NCBI RefSeq assembly: GCF_900457465.1
Contig: NZ_UAUU01000008.1
Coordinates: 496,001-560,000 of the forward strand
Direction of reading: 5' to 3'
Source: Sphingobacterium multivorum
GTDB lineage: Bacteria; Bacteroidota; Bacteroidia; Sphingobacteriales; Sphingobacteriaceae
Length of the DNA: 64,000 nt
The notes under the pieces were generated by a model that was not told where the DNA came from, did no database searches, and saw nothing but the letters and a program-made list of their open reading frames with translations. The translations under genes and the position numbers were made by a program. This document shows positions 29,141 to 37,921 of this stretch, piece after piece. Every line of letters begins with the position of its first letter. Positions within the stretch are counted from its first letter, which is position 1.

Positions 29141-29955
29141 ATGATACTTTTTGCAAACGCTAAACTAAATATTGGGCTGCAAGTCATTGCCAAGCGTACG
29201 GATGGTTATCATGAACTGAATAGCGTTTTCTATCCACTTCCGATTTACGATATTATCGAATTATTGGAAACGACTGCTGCGGAGACAACACTAAACATTC
29301 AAGGGGAACGTATCCCAGGGAATCTCCATGATAACCTTTGTATAAGAGCTTTTGAATTGTTGAAAAAAGATTATGGCATTCCACCCGTTTCCATTGATTT
29401 GGTCAAACAAATTCCGATTGGAGCAGGATTAGGCGGCGGTTCTGCGGACGCGTCTTTTGTTTTGAAAGGACTCAATACGCTCTTTCAATTGAATCTTACT
29501 GAAGAGCAGCTGGCGGGATACGCCGCAAAGCTAGGTGCCGATTGTCCTTTTTTTATCGCAAATAATCCTGTTTTTGCAACAGGTATTGGGACAGATTTTA
29601 AAGACTTAAATCTAAATCTGGATGGCTACCATCTTGTGGTAATTATGCCTAATATTCATATTTCTACGGCTGAGGCTTTTGCTGCTGTGCAACCTAAGGC
29701 ACCGAAGTTAATTTGGAAGAAGCGATTCGTTTGCCCATCCAAGAGTGGAAGTTTCATATTCGAAATGATTTTGAGGATGGTATTTTCGAAAGTTACCCCT
29801 TGTTGAAAGAAATCAAAGAAACTTTATATCAAAAAGGAGCAATTTACGCTTCTATGTCAGGGTCCGGAGCAGCCATTTATGGTATATTTTGGGAAAAGAC
29901 AGATTTAAGCGAACTTGCGAAATATGGCAAGATCTATTATCCGACCAAGCTTTAG
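29141..29955 (+). CDS. ispE: 4-diphosphocytidyl-2-C-methyl-D-erythritol kinase (frameshifted)
   Basis: MEP-pathway GHMP kinase. ANAKLNIGLQVIAKRTDGYH is the substrate-binding start, IPIGAGLGGGSADAS the ATP loop, and ASMSGSGAAIYGIF the third GHMP motif. The frame breaks near 29706-29712 by a missing base (LIWKKRF versus the expected NLEEAIRLPIQEW). Adding one gives 271 aa, the normal length. The enzyme is essential where the mevalonate route is absent, so a sequence error is likely. Confidence 0.9.
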
Positions 29956-29973
29956 AAGTAATATCGACTACTG

Positions 29974-30025
29974 AAAAAGGTGTTATGTATAGCTGTCCAA
30001 ACAGGTTACATAACACCTTTTTTTA
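29974..30025. terminator. Bidirectional terminator
   Basis: A 16-bp stem AAAAAGGTGTTATGTA/TACATAACACCTTTTT with a 17-nt loop. It lies between the convergent ispE and nuclease genes. Confidence 0.85.
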
Positions 30026-30028
30026 TAA

Positions 30029-30874
30029 TTAATACTCTTCTTCCACCTGATAGTTGATGAGTTCGCGAGCCTCGTTTAAGACCTTTTCTTTCCGTTCTTT
30101 TGTTAAGTTTAGGAGATCCAATTTTTCGGGATTACTGACGATATCTTTTACCAAAATAAGTTGATTTTTGAGCAGTTGCTGTTCCTCAAGGTCGGAAAGA
30201 GTTGTGAGACAAGTGACCGGATAGAAAACAGCTTTGTCTACTTTCTTTTTGATGCTATTTTCTTTTGGATAATCCCAAGAAAGCAAGTTGATATGATAGT
30301 ATTTGGCAAAATCAATCGAGTCGGAGGTGAAGTATGCATTGGTAATCAGCCAGCCTTCTTGAAACTGCAGCTGTTTTCCAAAAAACTGATAATTGATATT
30401 GCTGATATCTTTGAATCTTGAAAGATAATACATGGGCGTCGTTACGGATATTTTTGCGTCAATATCGTTTCGAAATTTGCATTCGGCGGTGATCAGTTTA
30501 CCGTCCTTATAGGCTACAACATCCAATTCATGGGAAACGGCATGTCCCTGTACGGTCTGTCCGGTGGTGCTTTCATATCCGATGGATCGCAGAAGGTGGG
30601 CAATGTATTTTTCGAAGTAGAAACCTTCGGGGCCAAGTTCACGCAGGGCTTTCTTAAGGCTGTAGCGAGCGGCGTAAGAATTTCGCACAGTTTTTAACGT
30701 ATCAAAGGCCAGCTGATAGAGTTCTCTTGTTGAAATCCCATCATATATTTCGTTGAGTACCTTATCGTAGACCTGATTGACCTGGTCAGCATTGGCACCG
30801 GAACGAGAAAGCGAATGACGTAGCGATTCACCATTAAAGGGTACCAATTCACCAGAATATTTTTTAATTTGCAT
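30029..30874 (-). CDS. ATP-cone plus Mrr-like restriction endonuclease domain protein
   Basis: A 281 aa two-domain protein. Residues about 1-85 are an ATP-cone (IKKYSGELVPFNGESLRHSL, YAARYSLKKALRELGPEGF), known from NrdR and ribonucleotide reductases as a nucleotide sensor. Residues about 86-175 are a PD-(D/E)xK nuclease: Glu88 in FEKYIAHLL, E116-x-D118 and E131-C-K133 in LITAECKFR. This predicts a DNase switched by ATP or dATP. It stands alone between convergent ispE and DUF2892. It may act in DNA repair or defence; the target is unknown. Confidence 0.85.
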   Translation of the reverse strand: MQIKKYSGELVPFNGESLRHSLSRSGANADQVNQVYDKVLNEIYDGISTRELYQLAFDTLKTVRNSYAARYSLKKALRELGPEGFYFEKYIAHLLRSIGYESTTGQTVQGHAVSHELDVVAYKDGKLITAECKFRNDIDAKISVTTPMYYLSRFKDISNINYQFFGKQLQFQEGWLITNAYFTSDSIDFAKYYHINLLSWDYPKENSIKKKVDKAVFYPVTCLTTLSDLEEQQLLKNQLILVKDIVSNPEKLDLLNLTKERKEKVLNEARELINYQVEEEY

Positions 30875-31009
30875 GTATCTCTAATTTGTTAAATACGAAT
30901 ATAAGAGATGTCGTCGGAGAAACAACATAAAAAACTATTATTCTATTCCTAAACTTTTTTAGGACACCATTTGTTTATAACATGTACGATAAATAAAATG
31001 GAGATAATT

Positions 31010-31306
31010 ATGAGTAACCTACTAAACTTTGCATTTGATAAGATAAAAACAAAGATCGAAGATGATTGTATCGAAGAAAATATTGGCACCTCTGAGCGTG
31101 TTCTGTCGGTGATTGCCGGCGGATTCATATTGGGCTTGGGTGTTAAAAAACTTTTTAAATCACCACTGACTGGATTATCAGGATTGACCCTTGGCGGAGC
31201 GCTGATCTATCGCGGTGTAACTGGTCATTGTGATGTTAAGAAAGTGCTGGAAGATAAGGATATCAAAAAAGTAGAGGTGATTGAACACCGCTATTTTGTT
31301 AAATAA
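31010..31306 (+). CDS. DUF2892 (YgaP-type) membrane protein
   Basis: About 98 aa from the ATG at 31010, which has GGAG 6 bp upstream. The DUF2892 pattern is IGTSERVLSVIAGGFILGLG, then a second hydrophobic segment LSGLTLGGALIYRGVTGHC. It is a small two-helix inner-membrane protein of unknown role. An IS1182 copy is inserted about 12 bp after its stop, which may have removed its own terminator. Confidence 0.8.
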   Translation: MSNLLNFAFDKIKTKIEDDCIEENIGTSERVLSVIAGGFILGLGVKKLFKSPLTGLSGLTLGGALIYRGVTGHCDVKKVLEDKDIKKVEVIEHRYFVK

Positions 31307-31317
31307 CACAAAAAAAA

Positions 31318-33091
31318 GAGGAAGCTGTCTCAAATTTATTGAGGCAGCTTTTTTTATTAAATATGGCTATGCGATAGATTTGTGAGTTGTTTGTTGATTA
31401 TTTCACAGAACTGTTCATTTGGGAAGAAAAAGAACAAAAAGTAGCTTTTAAGCTGCTTTTTTCCTTAGATTTTGCGCTATAGCCAATAAACCCCATTCTA
31501 TGGACACTTTTTCCTTACCGCGGAGCATAAATCTTCGGAACCCGTGGTTCTGTTTTATGTTTCCAAAGACTGGTTCGACATCGTGACATCGCTGTTTTCT
31601 TTTGGCTATACCGACATCGCTGTTAAGCAATCCGTATGCTCTATCTTTATAAGCCTCAAGCTGTTCATTTATCTGGATGATTCTATTGCCCTGTGATTTG
31701 TGGCAAGCACCGTTCAATGGGCAGTTTGTGCAGTTTTTTGCCTGATATCTTTTTATTTTTTGCTCGAAACCTGTGGAGGTCTTTTGTGTAAATAGACCTA
31801 TGCAGTTCATTTCCTGTCCCATTGGACAGATATAGCAATCTTTTGCAGGGTTATAATGTAGTTTATCAACGGAGAATGGCTTCTTGCCCGAATAACTCTT
31901 TTTCTGCTCCTTGTCAAACATACCATATTTCACATAGGCCCCAATGTTTTTCCCTTCTAGTAACGCATAGTTCTCCTGGCTGCCATAGCCAGCATCTGCG
32001 GTAATGGTTTTCAGTATTTCCCCAAAGCTCGCCTCATGTTGTGCCAGATGACCGGGTAGCGTTGTGGTATCTGTGGGGTTGGGATGTATGGTGTAATTGA
32101 CGATGTATTGATTGGAAGTAGATATCTGAATGTTATAACCTGGTTTGAGCTGGCCATTTTTCATATGATCCTCTTTCATGCGCATAAAAGTAGCATCGGG
32201 ATCTGTCTTGCTATAACTATTTCTATCTCCAAGCGTTACTTCCTGCTCTTCATATTGAACAATCTTGGCCGGGTAGTTTTTAGTCGCATAGCGCAACTTT
32301 GCCCTCATCTTCTTGCTTACCGAAGGTTTATCGGACAAGACCCGGTTCAGGTTATCGACCGTAGCCTGAACTTTTTCGCGGTCAATTGTTGTCAGATCGG
32401 GAGGTTCCGGAAGGTTGTCCTCTGCTTTGGCGATACTTTGGGCGTATTCCCAAATATCTTTTAAGGCAGCTTTCATCTTCTCCTTATTGGTCTGGATAGC
32501 TTTTTTCCAGACAAAGGTGTATTTGTTAGCATTGGCTTCAATCTTGGTGCCATCGGTGTAAACATCTTCTATACTCAGCAGACCTTCTTCGGATAGGAGT
32601 TTGACAACTTCTTCAAATACACTACGAAGTGCTTCTTTCAAACGAACGCCTCGAAATCTGTTGATGGTATTGTGGTCGGGATAGCTCATGCCGCTCAGCC
32701 ACATGAAATTGATGTTCTCCCGGCACGCCGTTTCCAATTTGCGACTGCTGTAGACATTGCTTACGTAGCCAAACACCAAAACTTTCAACAACATCTGCGG
32801 ATGATAACTGGAGCAGCCTTTTATCTTATAAGCGTCCAATAGGGACTGGATGTTGATCCGGTTGATTACATCGTTAACGATACGTACCGGATGACCTTTG
32901 GACACCAGTTCGTCCAAAGTTGGAGGAATGGCCATGATCTGGTCCTGATAGTAAGGCTTAAAAGTAGCTCTTTGAGATGGCATATATCCTTTTTGTTTAC
33001 ACTATAAATATATGAAAATCAAACCGTTAAAACAAATAATAAACCTTAGATAATGCAAAAAAAGAGACTGCCTTTTTGAGACAGCCTCCTC
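31318..33091 (-). mobile_element. IS1182-family insertion sequence, intact
   Basis: Terminal inverted repeats are GAGGAAGCTGTCTCAAA (31318-31334) and, on the other strand, GAGGAGGCTGTCTCAAA (33075-33091), with one mismatch. Just inside the left repeat a hairpin plus T-run (31322-31355) can stop transcripts entering from DUF2892. The flanks are an A run (left) and a T run (right), so the exact ends and target duplication cannot be fixed. About 1.77 kb with a full transposase gene. Confidence 0.88.
31448..32983 (-). CDS. IS1182-family transposase
   Basis: A 511 aa DDE transposase that looks complete. The N-terminal domain has QMLLKVLVFGYVSNVYSSRK and YPDHNTINRFR. The catalytic Asp is in VYTDGTKIEANANKYTFVWK, the second in ITADAGYGSQENY, and the Glu in VEPVFGNIKQNHGFRRF. 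A cysteine cluster (CYICPMGQEMNC, CTNCPLNGAC) follows the second Asp, as usual for this family. No frameshift was found, so it may still be active. Confidence 0.95.
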   Translation of the reverse strand: MPSQRATFKPYYQDQIMAIPPTLDELVSKGHPVRIVNDVINRINIQSLLDAYKIKGCSSYHPQMLLKVLVFGYVSNVYSSRKLETACRENINFMWLSGMSYPDHNTINRFRGVRLKEALRSVFEEVVKLLSEEGLLSIEDVYTDGTKIEANANKYTFVWKKAIQTNKEKMKAALKDIWEYAQSIAKAEDNLPEPPDLTTIDREKVQATVDNLNRVLSDKPSVSKKMRAKLRYATKNYPAKIVQYEEQEVTLGDRNSYSKTDPDATFMRMKEDHMKNGQLKPGYNIQISTSNQYIVNYTIHPNPTDTTTLPGHLAQHEASFGEILKTITADAGYGSQENYALLEGKNIGAYVKYGMFDKEQKKSYSGKKPFSVDKLHYNPAKDCYICPMGQEMNCIGLFTQKTSTGFEQKIKRYQAKNCTNCPLNGACHKSQGNRIIQINEQLEAYKDRAYGLLNSDVGIAKRKQRCHDVEPVFGNIKQNHGFRRFMLRGKEKVSIEWGLLAIAQNLRKKAA

Positions 33092-33127
33092 TTTTTTGTA
33101 TTTATCTGTTTGAACAGGTGGGAATGA

Positions 33128-34228
33128 TTATACATTAAAACGGAAGTGCATGATATCGCCATCTTGGACAATATATGTTTTTCCTTCCACCGATAACTTT
33201 CCAGCTTCTTTTACCGCATTTTCGGAGCCAAGCGTGACAAAATCGTCATACTTGATTACTTCAGCGCGGATAAACCCTTTTTCGAAATCTGTGTGGATTA
33301 CACCTGCAGCCTGAGGGGCTGTAAATCCGTTCTCAATCGTCCAAGCGCGAACTTCCTGTACACCAGCGGTAAAATAAGTCGCCAAATTTAAAAGCGAATA
33401 TGCAGCGCGGATGAGCTTATGTACGCCAGATTCTTCAAGACCCAAGTCGTCTAAAAACATCTTTCGTTCTTCGTAGCTTTCCAGTTGTGCGATTTCAGAT
33501 TCGATCTGTGCTGAGATAATCAATACCTCGGCTTTTTCATCCTTTACAGCTTCCTTAACACGTTCTACGTAAGCGTTACCTGTATTAACAGAACCTTCGT
33601 CTACATTACATACATAAAGTACCGGTTTGGCTGTTAACAAGGCTAAATCCTGGATAAACTCAAAATCTTCCGCTTCAATCGCTGCTGTACGGGCGGATTT
33701 TCCAGCTTCAAGATGATCTTTGACGATTGATAGGATGTCAAACGTTCTTTTTGCATCTTTATCGCCGCCTGTTTTAGCCATTTTTTCTACCTTCTGGATA
33801 CGTTTTACTACAGTGTCCAAATCTTTAAGCTGCAATTCGGTGTCAATGATTTCTTTATCTCTGATTGGGTCTACCGAACCATCTACGTGGATCACGTTCC
33901 CATCGTCAAAACATCTTAAAACGTGAATAATAGCATTTGTTGTACGAATATTTCCTAAGAATTGATTGCCTAAGCCTTCACCTTTTGAAGCTCCTTTCAC
34001 AAGACCGGCGATGTCGACAATCTCGATGGTGTTTGGAACAATTCGTTGCGGGTTGACTAATTCAGCTAATTTATTGAGACGGGCATCCGGTACGGTAATT
34101 ACCCCAACATTTGGTTCAATTGTACAAAATGGAAAGTTAGCCGCTTGCGCCTTCGCGTTCGACAAACAGTTAAATAATGTTGATTTACCGACGTTTGGTA
34201 AACCTACGATACCGCATTGTAAAGCCAT
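33128..34228 (-). CDS. ychF: Redox-regulated ATPase YchF (Obg-like)
   Basis: A 366 aa P-loop NTPase of the YchF/OLA1 group. G1 is GLPNVGKSTLFNCLS, the switch region ANFPFCTIEPNVG, G3 DIAGLVKGASKGEGLGNQFL, and the C-terminal TGS domain includes TYFTAGVQEVRAWTIENG and VEGKTYIVQDGDIMHFRF. It prefers ATP, binds ribosomes and takes part in stress responses. The start at 34228 (MALQCGIVG) is chosen over a 9-residue extension. Monocistronic, divergent from the Rieske gene. Confidence 0.95.
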   Translation of the reverse strand: MALQCGIVGLPNVGKSTLFNCLSNAKAQAANFPFCTIEPNVGVITVPDARLNKLAELVNPQRIVPNTIEIVDIAGLVKGASKGEGLGNQFLGNIRTTNAIIHVLRCFDDGNVIHVDGSVDPIRDKEIIDTELQLKDLDTVVKRIQKVEKMAKTGGDKDAKRTFDILSIVKDHLEAGKSARTAAIEAEDFEFIQDLALLTAKPVLYVCNVDEGSVNTGNAYVERVKEAVKDEKAEVLIISAQIESEIAQLESYEERKMFLDDLGLEESGVHKLIRAAYSLLNLATYFTAGVQEVRAWTIENGFTAPQAAGVIHTDFEKGFIRAEVIKYDDFVTLGSENAVKEAGKLSVEGKTYIVQDGDIMHFRFNV

Positions 34229-34296
34229 ATATAGTGCAAATTTTTGAAATTGCACAAAGATAGAAAATTCACTGTAATTTTTAGCTATCTTGTCGA

Positions 34297-34632
34297 ATGG
34301 TTCATTGGTACAAAATTGAACATGCCGATTTTCTTAAAAATCAGGGCATCAGCGAACATAAATTCGGTGGAAAAATTATTTGTATTACCTGGCACGAAGA
34401 CCAACTCTATGCTTTCTCGCCTAAATGTCCACATGCTGGGGCACCATTGAAAAATGGCTGGTGTGAACGTGGCAAAGTAATCTGTCCTTTTCATCGCCAT
34501 GAATTCGATCTGGTGTCGGGAAGAGGTAATCCCGAACAGCATGATTTTATTCGCGTTTACCCCATAAAATTCGAAAACAACGATTATTATGTTGGCTTGG
34601 AATTAGGCTTCTGGGAGCGTTTATTTGCTTAA
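34297..34632 (+). CDS. Rieske 2Fe-2S family ferredoxin-like protein
   Basis: A 111 aa protein made of one Rieske domain with both cluster motifs: C44-P-H46 and C63-P-F-H66. It lacks a signal peptide or membrane anchor, so it is a soluble cytoplasmic electron carrier, like NirD or dioxygenase ferredoxins. No oxygenase or reductase partner is adjacent. It is divergent from ychF. Confidence 0.9.
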   Translation: MVHWYKIEHADFLKNQGISEHKFGGKIICITWHEDQLYAFSPKCPHAGAPLKNGWCERGKVICPFHRHEFDLVSGRGNPEQHDFIRVYPIKFENNDYYVGLELGFWERLFA

Positions 34633-34690
34633 AAAGTAACGAAAGTATCATATCTCACCGCGTGAATCGTATATCTCGTTAGTAAATAAG

Positions 34691-34698
34691 TATATTTG
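34691..34698 (+). promoter_or_regulatory. -7 box upstream of gpsA
   Basis: TATATTTG is a perfect Bacteroidetes TAnnTTTG -7 element, 22 bp before the gpsA ATG. No clear TTG was seen at -33. Confidence 0.45.
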
Positions 34699-34720
34699 CT
34701 GTCGAAAACAAATTAAAGAC

Positions 34721-35725
34721 ATGCAGGGGAAAAAGATTGGTATAATTGGTAGCGGAAGTTGGGCTACTGCTATGATCAAGATGCTATGTGAAAATGACCA
34801 AGACAAGCATATTTTTTGGTGGGTAAGAAAGGAAGAGGATGCAGAATATATTCAAAAATTCAAACATAACCCGACTTACCTGAGCAGTGTTTCGGTTGAT
34901 CTTAGTATTACGACGATTGATACCGATGCTAAAAATGTAATTACTAATTCAGATATTGTCATTTTAAATACGCCTGCGGCCTATTTGAAGGATGCACTGG
35001 CCAATGTGACGAAGGAAGATTTTAGAAATAAAATTGTTGTTTCAGCCATCAAGGGGATTATTCCCAAAGATAATTTGATTATCGGTGAGTTTTTGGAGCA
35101 ACGCTATGAGGTCGATATTGAACAGATCTGTGTGGTTGGTGGTCCCTGCCATGCGGAGGAAGTTGCCTTAGGCAAATTGTCTTATTTAACTTTCGGCTGT
35201 AAGAACCTGGATAGTGCAGCATTGGTTGCTTCCTTTCTGTCGTCAAGGGTTATCAAGACGATTCTTTCGGAAGATGTACTCGGAATAGAATTTGGTGCAG
35301 TATTGAAAAACATCTATGCGTTAGCTGGAGGTATCTGTCACGGCTTAGGTTACGGTGATAATTTTCAGGCTGTGCTGGTCTCCAATGCAATTCGCGAAAT
35401 GCGTCGTTTTGTAGGTAAAGTAGATGGTGATACGTCAAGGGATGTGAATACTTCGGCTTATTTAGGGGATCTTTTGGTAACAGCCTATTCCCAATTTAGC
35501 CGAAATAGAACCTTTGGTAATATGATCGGAAAGGGCTACAGTGTACAATCTGCGCAGTTGGAAATGAATATGGTGGCTGAAGGGTATTACGCATCGGCAT
35601 GTATTCAAGAGTATGCGAAAAAATATGCGGTGGAATTGCCAATATGCGATGCCGTGCATCAAATTTTGTATGAACACCTCCCTGCATCTAAAATTATTCA
35701 AGCATTGAGCGAAAAATTAACATAA
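34721..35725 (+). CDS. gpsA: Glycerol-3-phosphate dehydrogenase [NAD(P)+]
   Basis: A 334 aa cytoplasmic enzyme that reduces dihydroxyacetone phosphate to sn-glycerol-3-phosphate for phospholipid synthesis. The dinucleotide motif GIIGSGSWATAMIKML opens the Rossmann domain; VVSAIKGIIP and VVGGPCHAEE follow. The C-terminal domain contains EFGAVLKNIYALAGGICHGL with the catalytic Lys. It is 19 bp before hemF and likely cotranscribed with it. Confidence 0.95.
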   Translation: MQGKKIGIIGSGSWATAMIKMLCENDQDKHIFWWVRKEEDAEYIQKFKHNPTYLSSVSVDLSITTIDTDAKNVITNSDIVILNTPAAYLKDALANVTKEDFRNKIVVSAIKGIIPKDNLIIGEFLEQRYEVDIEQICVVGGPCHAEEVALGKLSYLTFGCKNLDSAALVASFLSSRVIKTILSEDVLGIEFGAVLKNIYALAGGICHGLGYGDNFQAVLVSNAIREMRRFVGKVDGDTSRDVNTSAYLGDLLVTAYSQFSRNRTFGNMIGKGYSVQSAQLEMNMVAEGYYASACIQEYAKKYAVELPICDAVHQILYEHLPASKIIQALSEKLT

Positions 35726-35744
35726 TAAAGTAGCAATAGAGTAG

Positions 35745-36641
35745 ATGATAACAAAAGAAGCGATTGCTTTAGCTTATAAAGAAATTCAGGACGAAATATG
35801 TCAGGCGCTGGAGAAATTAGACGGATCGGCACGCTTTGAAGAAGAATTGTGGGAGCGTGAAGGCGGCGGTGGCGGTCGCACCAGGATCATTCAAAATGGT
35901 CAAATTTTTGAAAAAGGAGGCGTTAACTTTTCGTCTGTGTATGGCAAATTACCTGAAGCGATCAAAAAGTCATTTGCGGTGGAAGAAGATGATTTTTTTG
36001 CGACAGGAGTTTCCATTGTAATCCATCCAAACAATCCCTTCGTACCTATTATACACATGAATATCCGCTATTTTGAACTGAACGATCAGATTCGTTGGTT
36101 TGGCGGCGGTATTGATTTGACGCCGCATTATATCGATGAAGAGGATGCGCGTTATTTTCATCAGCAGCTGAAAGATGTCTGTGATAGACATGATTCTACC
36201 TACTATGAAAAGTTTAAAAATTGGGCGGATGATTATTTTTATATCAGACATCGCCAGGAAACACGTGGCATAGGAGGTGTATTTTACGATAAGTTGAATA
36301 CTGAAAAAACGGGGGTGAGCATGGAAGATATTTTTGCTTTTTCCTGTGACCTTGGACGCACGTTTGCACCAACCTACACTGCATTGGTGGAGAAAAATCG
36401 ACATAAAACCTTTACAGATCAACAGAAAAATTGGCAATTGATCCGTCGCGGACGCTATGTCGAATTTAACCTCGTATGGGATTCGGGGACTAAATTTGGA
36501 CTTGAAACGAATGGTCGGATTGAGTCCATATTGATGAGTCTACCAGCCCAAGCCAATTGGGTATATGACTATCGTCCTGAAGAAGGCTCCGAAGAAGCCA
36601 AAACCTTATCTTTATTGCGAAAAGGTATTAACTGGATTTAA
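35745..36641 (+). CDS. hemF: Oxygen-dependent coproporphyrinogen III oxidase
   Basis: A 298 aa haem-biosynthesis enzyme (coproporphyrinogen III to protoporphyrinogen IX with O2), cytoplasmic. Family signatures are GGGGRTRIIQNGQIFEKGGV, HMNIRYFE, WFGGGIDLTPHY, and RRGRYVEFNLVWDSGTKFGL. Its presence indicates aerobic haem synthesis. It is in a run of plus-strand genes from gpsA to the M16 pair. Confidence 0.96.
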   Translation: MITKEAIALAYKEIQDEICQALEKLDGSARFEEELWEREGGGGGRTRIIQNGQIFEKGGVNFSSVYGKLPEAIKKSFAVEEDDFFATGVSIVIHPNNPFVPIIHMNIRYFELNDQIRWFGGGIDLTPHYIDEEDARYFHQQLKDVCDRHDSTYYEKFKNWADDYFYIRHRQETRGIGGVFYDKLNTEKTGVSMEDIFAFSCDLGRTFAPTYTALVEKNRHKTFTDQQKNWQLIRRGRYVEFNLVWDSGTKFGLETNGRIESILMSLPAQANWVYDYRPEEGSEEAKTLSLLRKGINWI

Positions 36642-36661
36642 AAACATCGAAGAAAAAATAG

Positions 36662-37921
36662 ATGGTTTCTTATCAAAAATTTACGTTGGAAAACGGCCTA
36701 CGTGTATTGGTACACGAGGATCATAATACAGCCATGGCCTGCGTCAATATCTTGTACGATGTGGGAGCAAGGGATGAATCGCCGGAACAGACCGGATTTG
36801 CACACTTATTTGAACACCTGATGTTTGGTGGAAGTATCAATATTCCTAATTTCGATACCGAATTACAAAAAGTGGGTGGCGAGAATAATGCATTCACCAG
36901 CAACGATATTACAAATTATTACATCACTTTACCCTCTTCAAATCTAGAAACGGCATTGTGGTTGGAGTCGGACCGGATGTTAAGTTTGGCTTTTTCCGAA
37001 CAAAGCCTCGAAGTGCAGCGGAATGTCGTGAGTGAAGAATTCAAACAGCGTTATTTGAATCAGCCTTATGGTGACGCTTGGCTAAAATTACGTCCATTAG
37101 CCTATCAGGTACATCCGTATCGTTGGGCAACCATCGGAAAAGAACTGAGCCATATTGAAGAGGCTACAATGGAAGATGTTAAAGCTTTTTTCAAGTTGCA
37201 TTATAATCCGCAGAGCGCAATTATGGTCGTTTCTGGGGATGTGCATTTTGAGGAAGTAAAAGCTTTGACCGAAAAATGGTTTGGCGATATTGAGGCAGGC
37301 GAAAAATACAATCGCCAATTGCCTAAAGAACCCGCGCAAGATAAGATTAGGCGTGAAACGACTTGGGCAGAGGTGCCTTTGGATGCGCTTTATATGGCAT
37401 TTCATGGACCTGCTCGATTGGAAGAGGGGTATTTTGCAATGGATCTTCTGTCGGACATTTTATCGAGGGGCTCTTCTTCACGTTTGTATCGTCGATTGGT
37501 AAAAGAGGGGCAGTTATTTAGTGAAATAAATGCTTATGTGATGGGAAGTATCGACAATAACCTCTTTGTTATTGAAGGAAAACCATCGGAAGGCATCTCG
37601 CTAGAGGAAGCTGAACGTGCGGTGTGGGCAGAATTGGAGGTCATAAAATCCGAGTTGGTGCCTGCAGCTGAATTGGAAAAAGTGAAGAATAAGATCGAAT
37701 CGACAAATGTTTTTGCAGAACTATCAATTTTGGATAAAGCCATGAACTTGGCTTTCCATGAGTTGCTGGGGGATGCAGACGGCATTAACACAGAGGTTTC
37801 AAAATATTTGAAGGTGAGTGCTGAGGAAGTTCAACAGCAAGCTCAGGTTATTTTTAGACCGGAGAATGCTTCTATATTAATGTATAAATCAAAACAAGAG
37901 GAGGCTGTACATGTTGGATAG
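36662..37921 (+). CDS. M16 family metallopeptidase, catalytic subunit
   Basis: A 419 aa zinc peptidase of the processing-peptidase type. The inverted zinc motif H48-L-F-E51-H52 lies in GFAHLFEHLMFGG, and the distal Glu in VVSEEFKQRYLNQPYG. No signal peptide is visible, so it may be cytoplasmic like some bacterial PqqL/YmxG-type enzymes. The last 11 bp overlap the second M16 gene, so the two subunits should form a heterodimer. Confidence 0.92.
   Translation: MVSYQKFTLENGLRVLVHEDHNTAMACVNILYDVGARDESPEQTGFAHLFEHLMFGGSINIPNFDTELQKVGGENNAFTSNDITNYYITLPSSNLETALWLESDRMLSLAFSEQSLEVQRNVVSEEFKQRYLNQPYGDAWLKLRPLAYQVHPYRWATIGKELSHIEEATMEDVKAFFKLHYNPQSAIMVVSGDVHFEEVKALTEKWFGDIEAGEKYNRQLPKEPAQDKIRRETTWAEVPLDALYMAFHGPARLEEGYFAMDLLSDILSRGSSSRLYRRLVKEGQLFSEINAYVMGSIDNNLFVIEGKPSEGISLEEAERAVWAELEVIKSELVPAAELEKVKNKIESTNVFAELSILDKAMNLAFHELLGDADGINTEVSKYLKVSAEEVQQQAQVIFRPENASILMYKSKQEEAVHVG

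Noticed and set aside
35970..36437. 155-codon minus-strand frame
   Set aside because: Antisense shadow of hemF.
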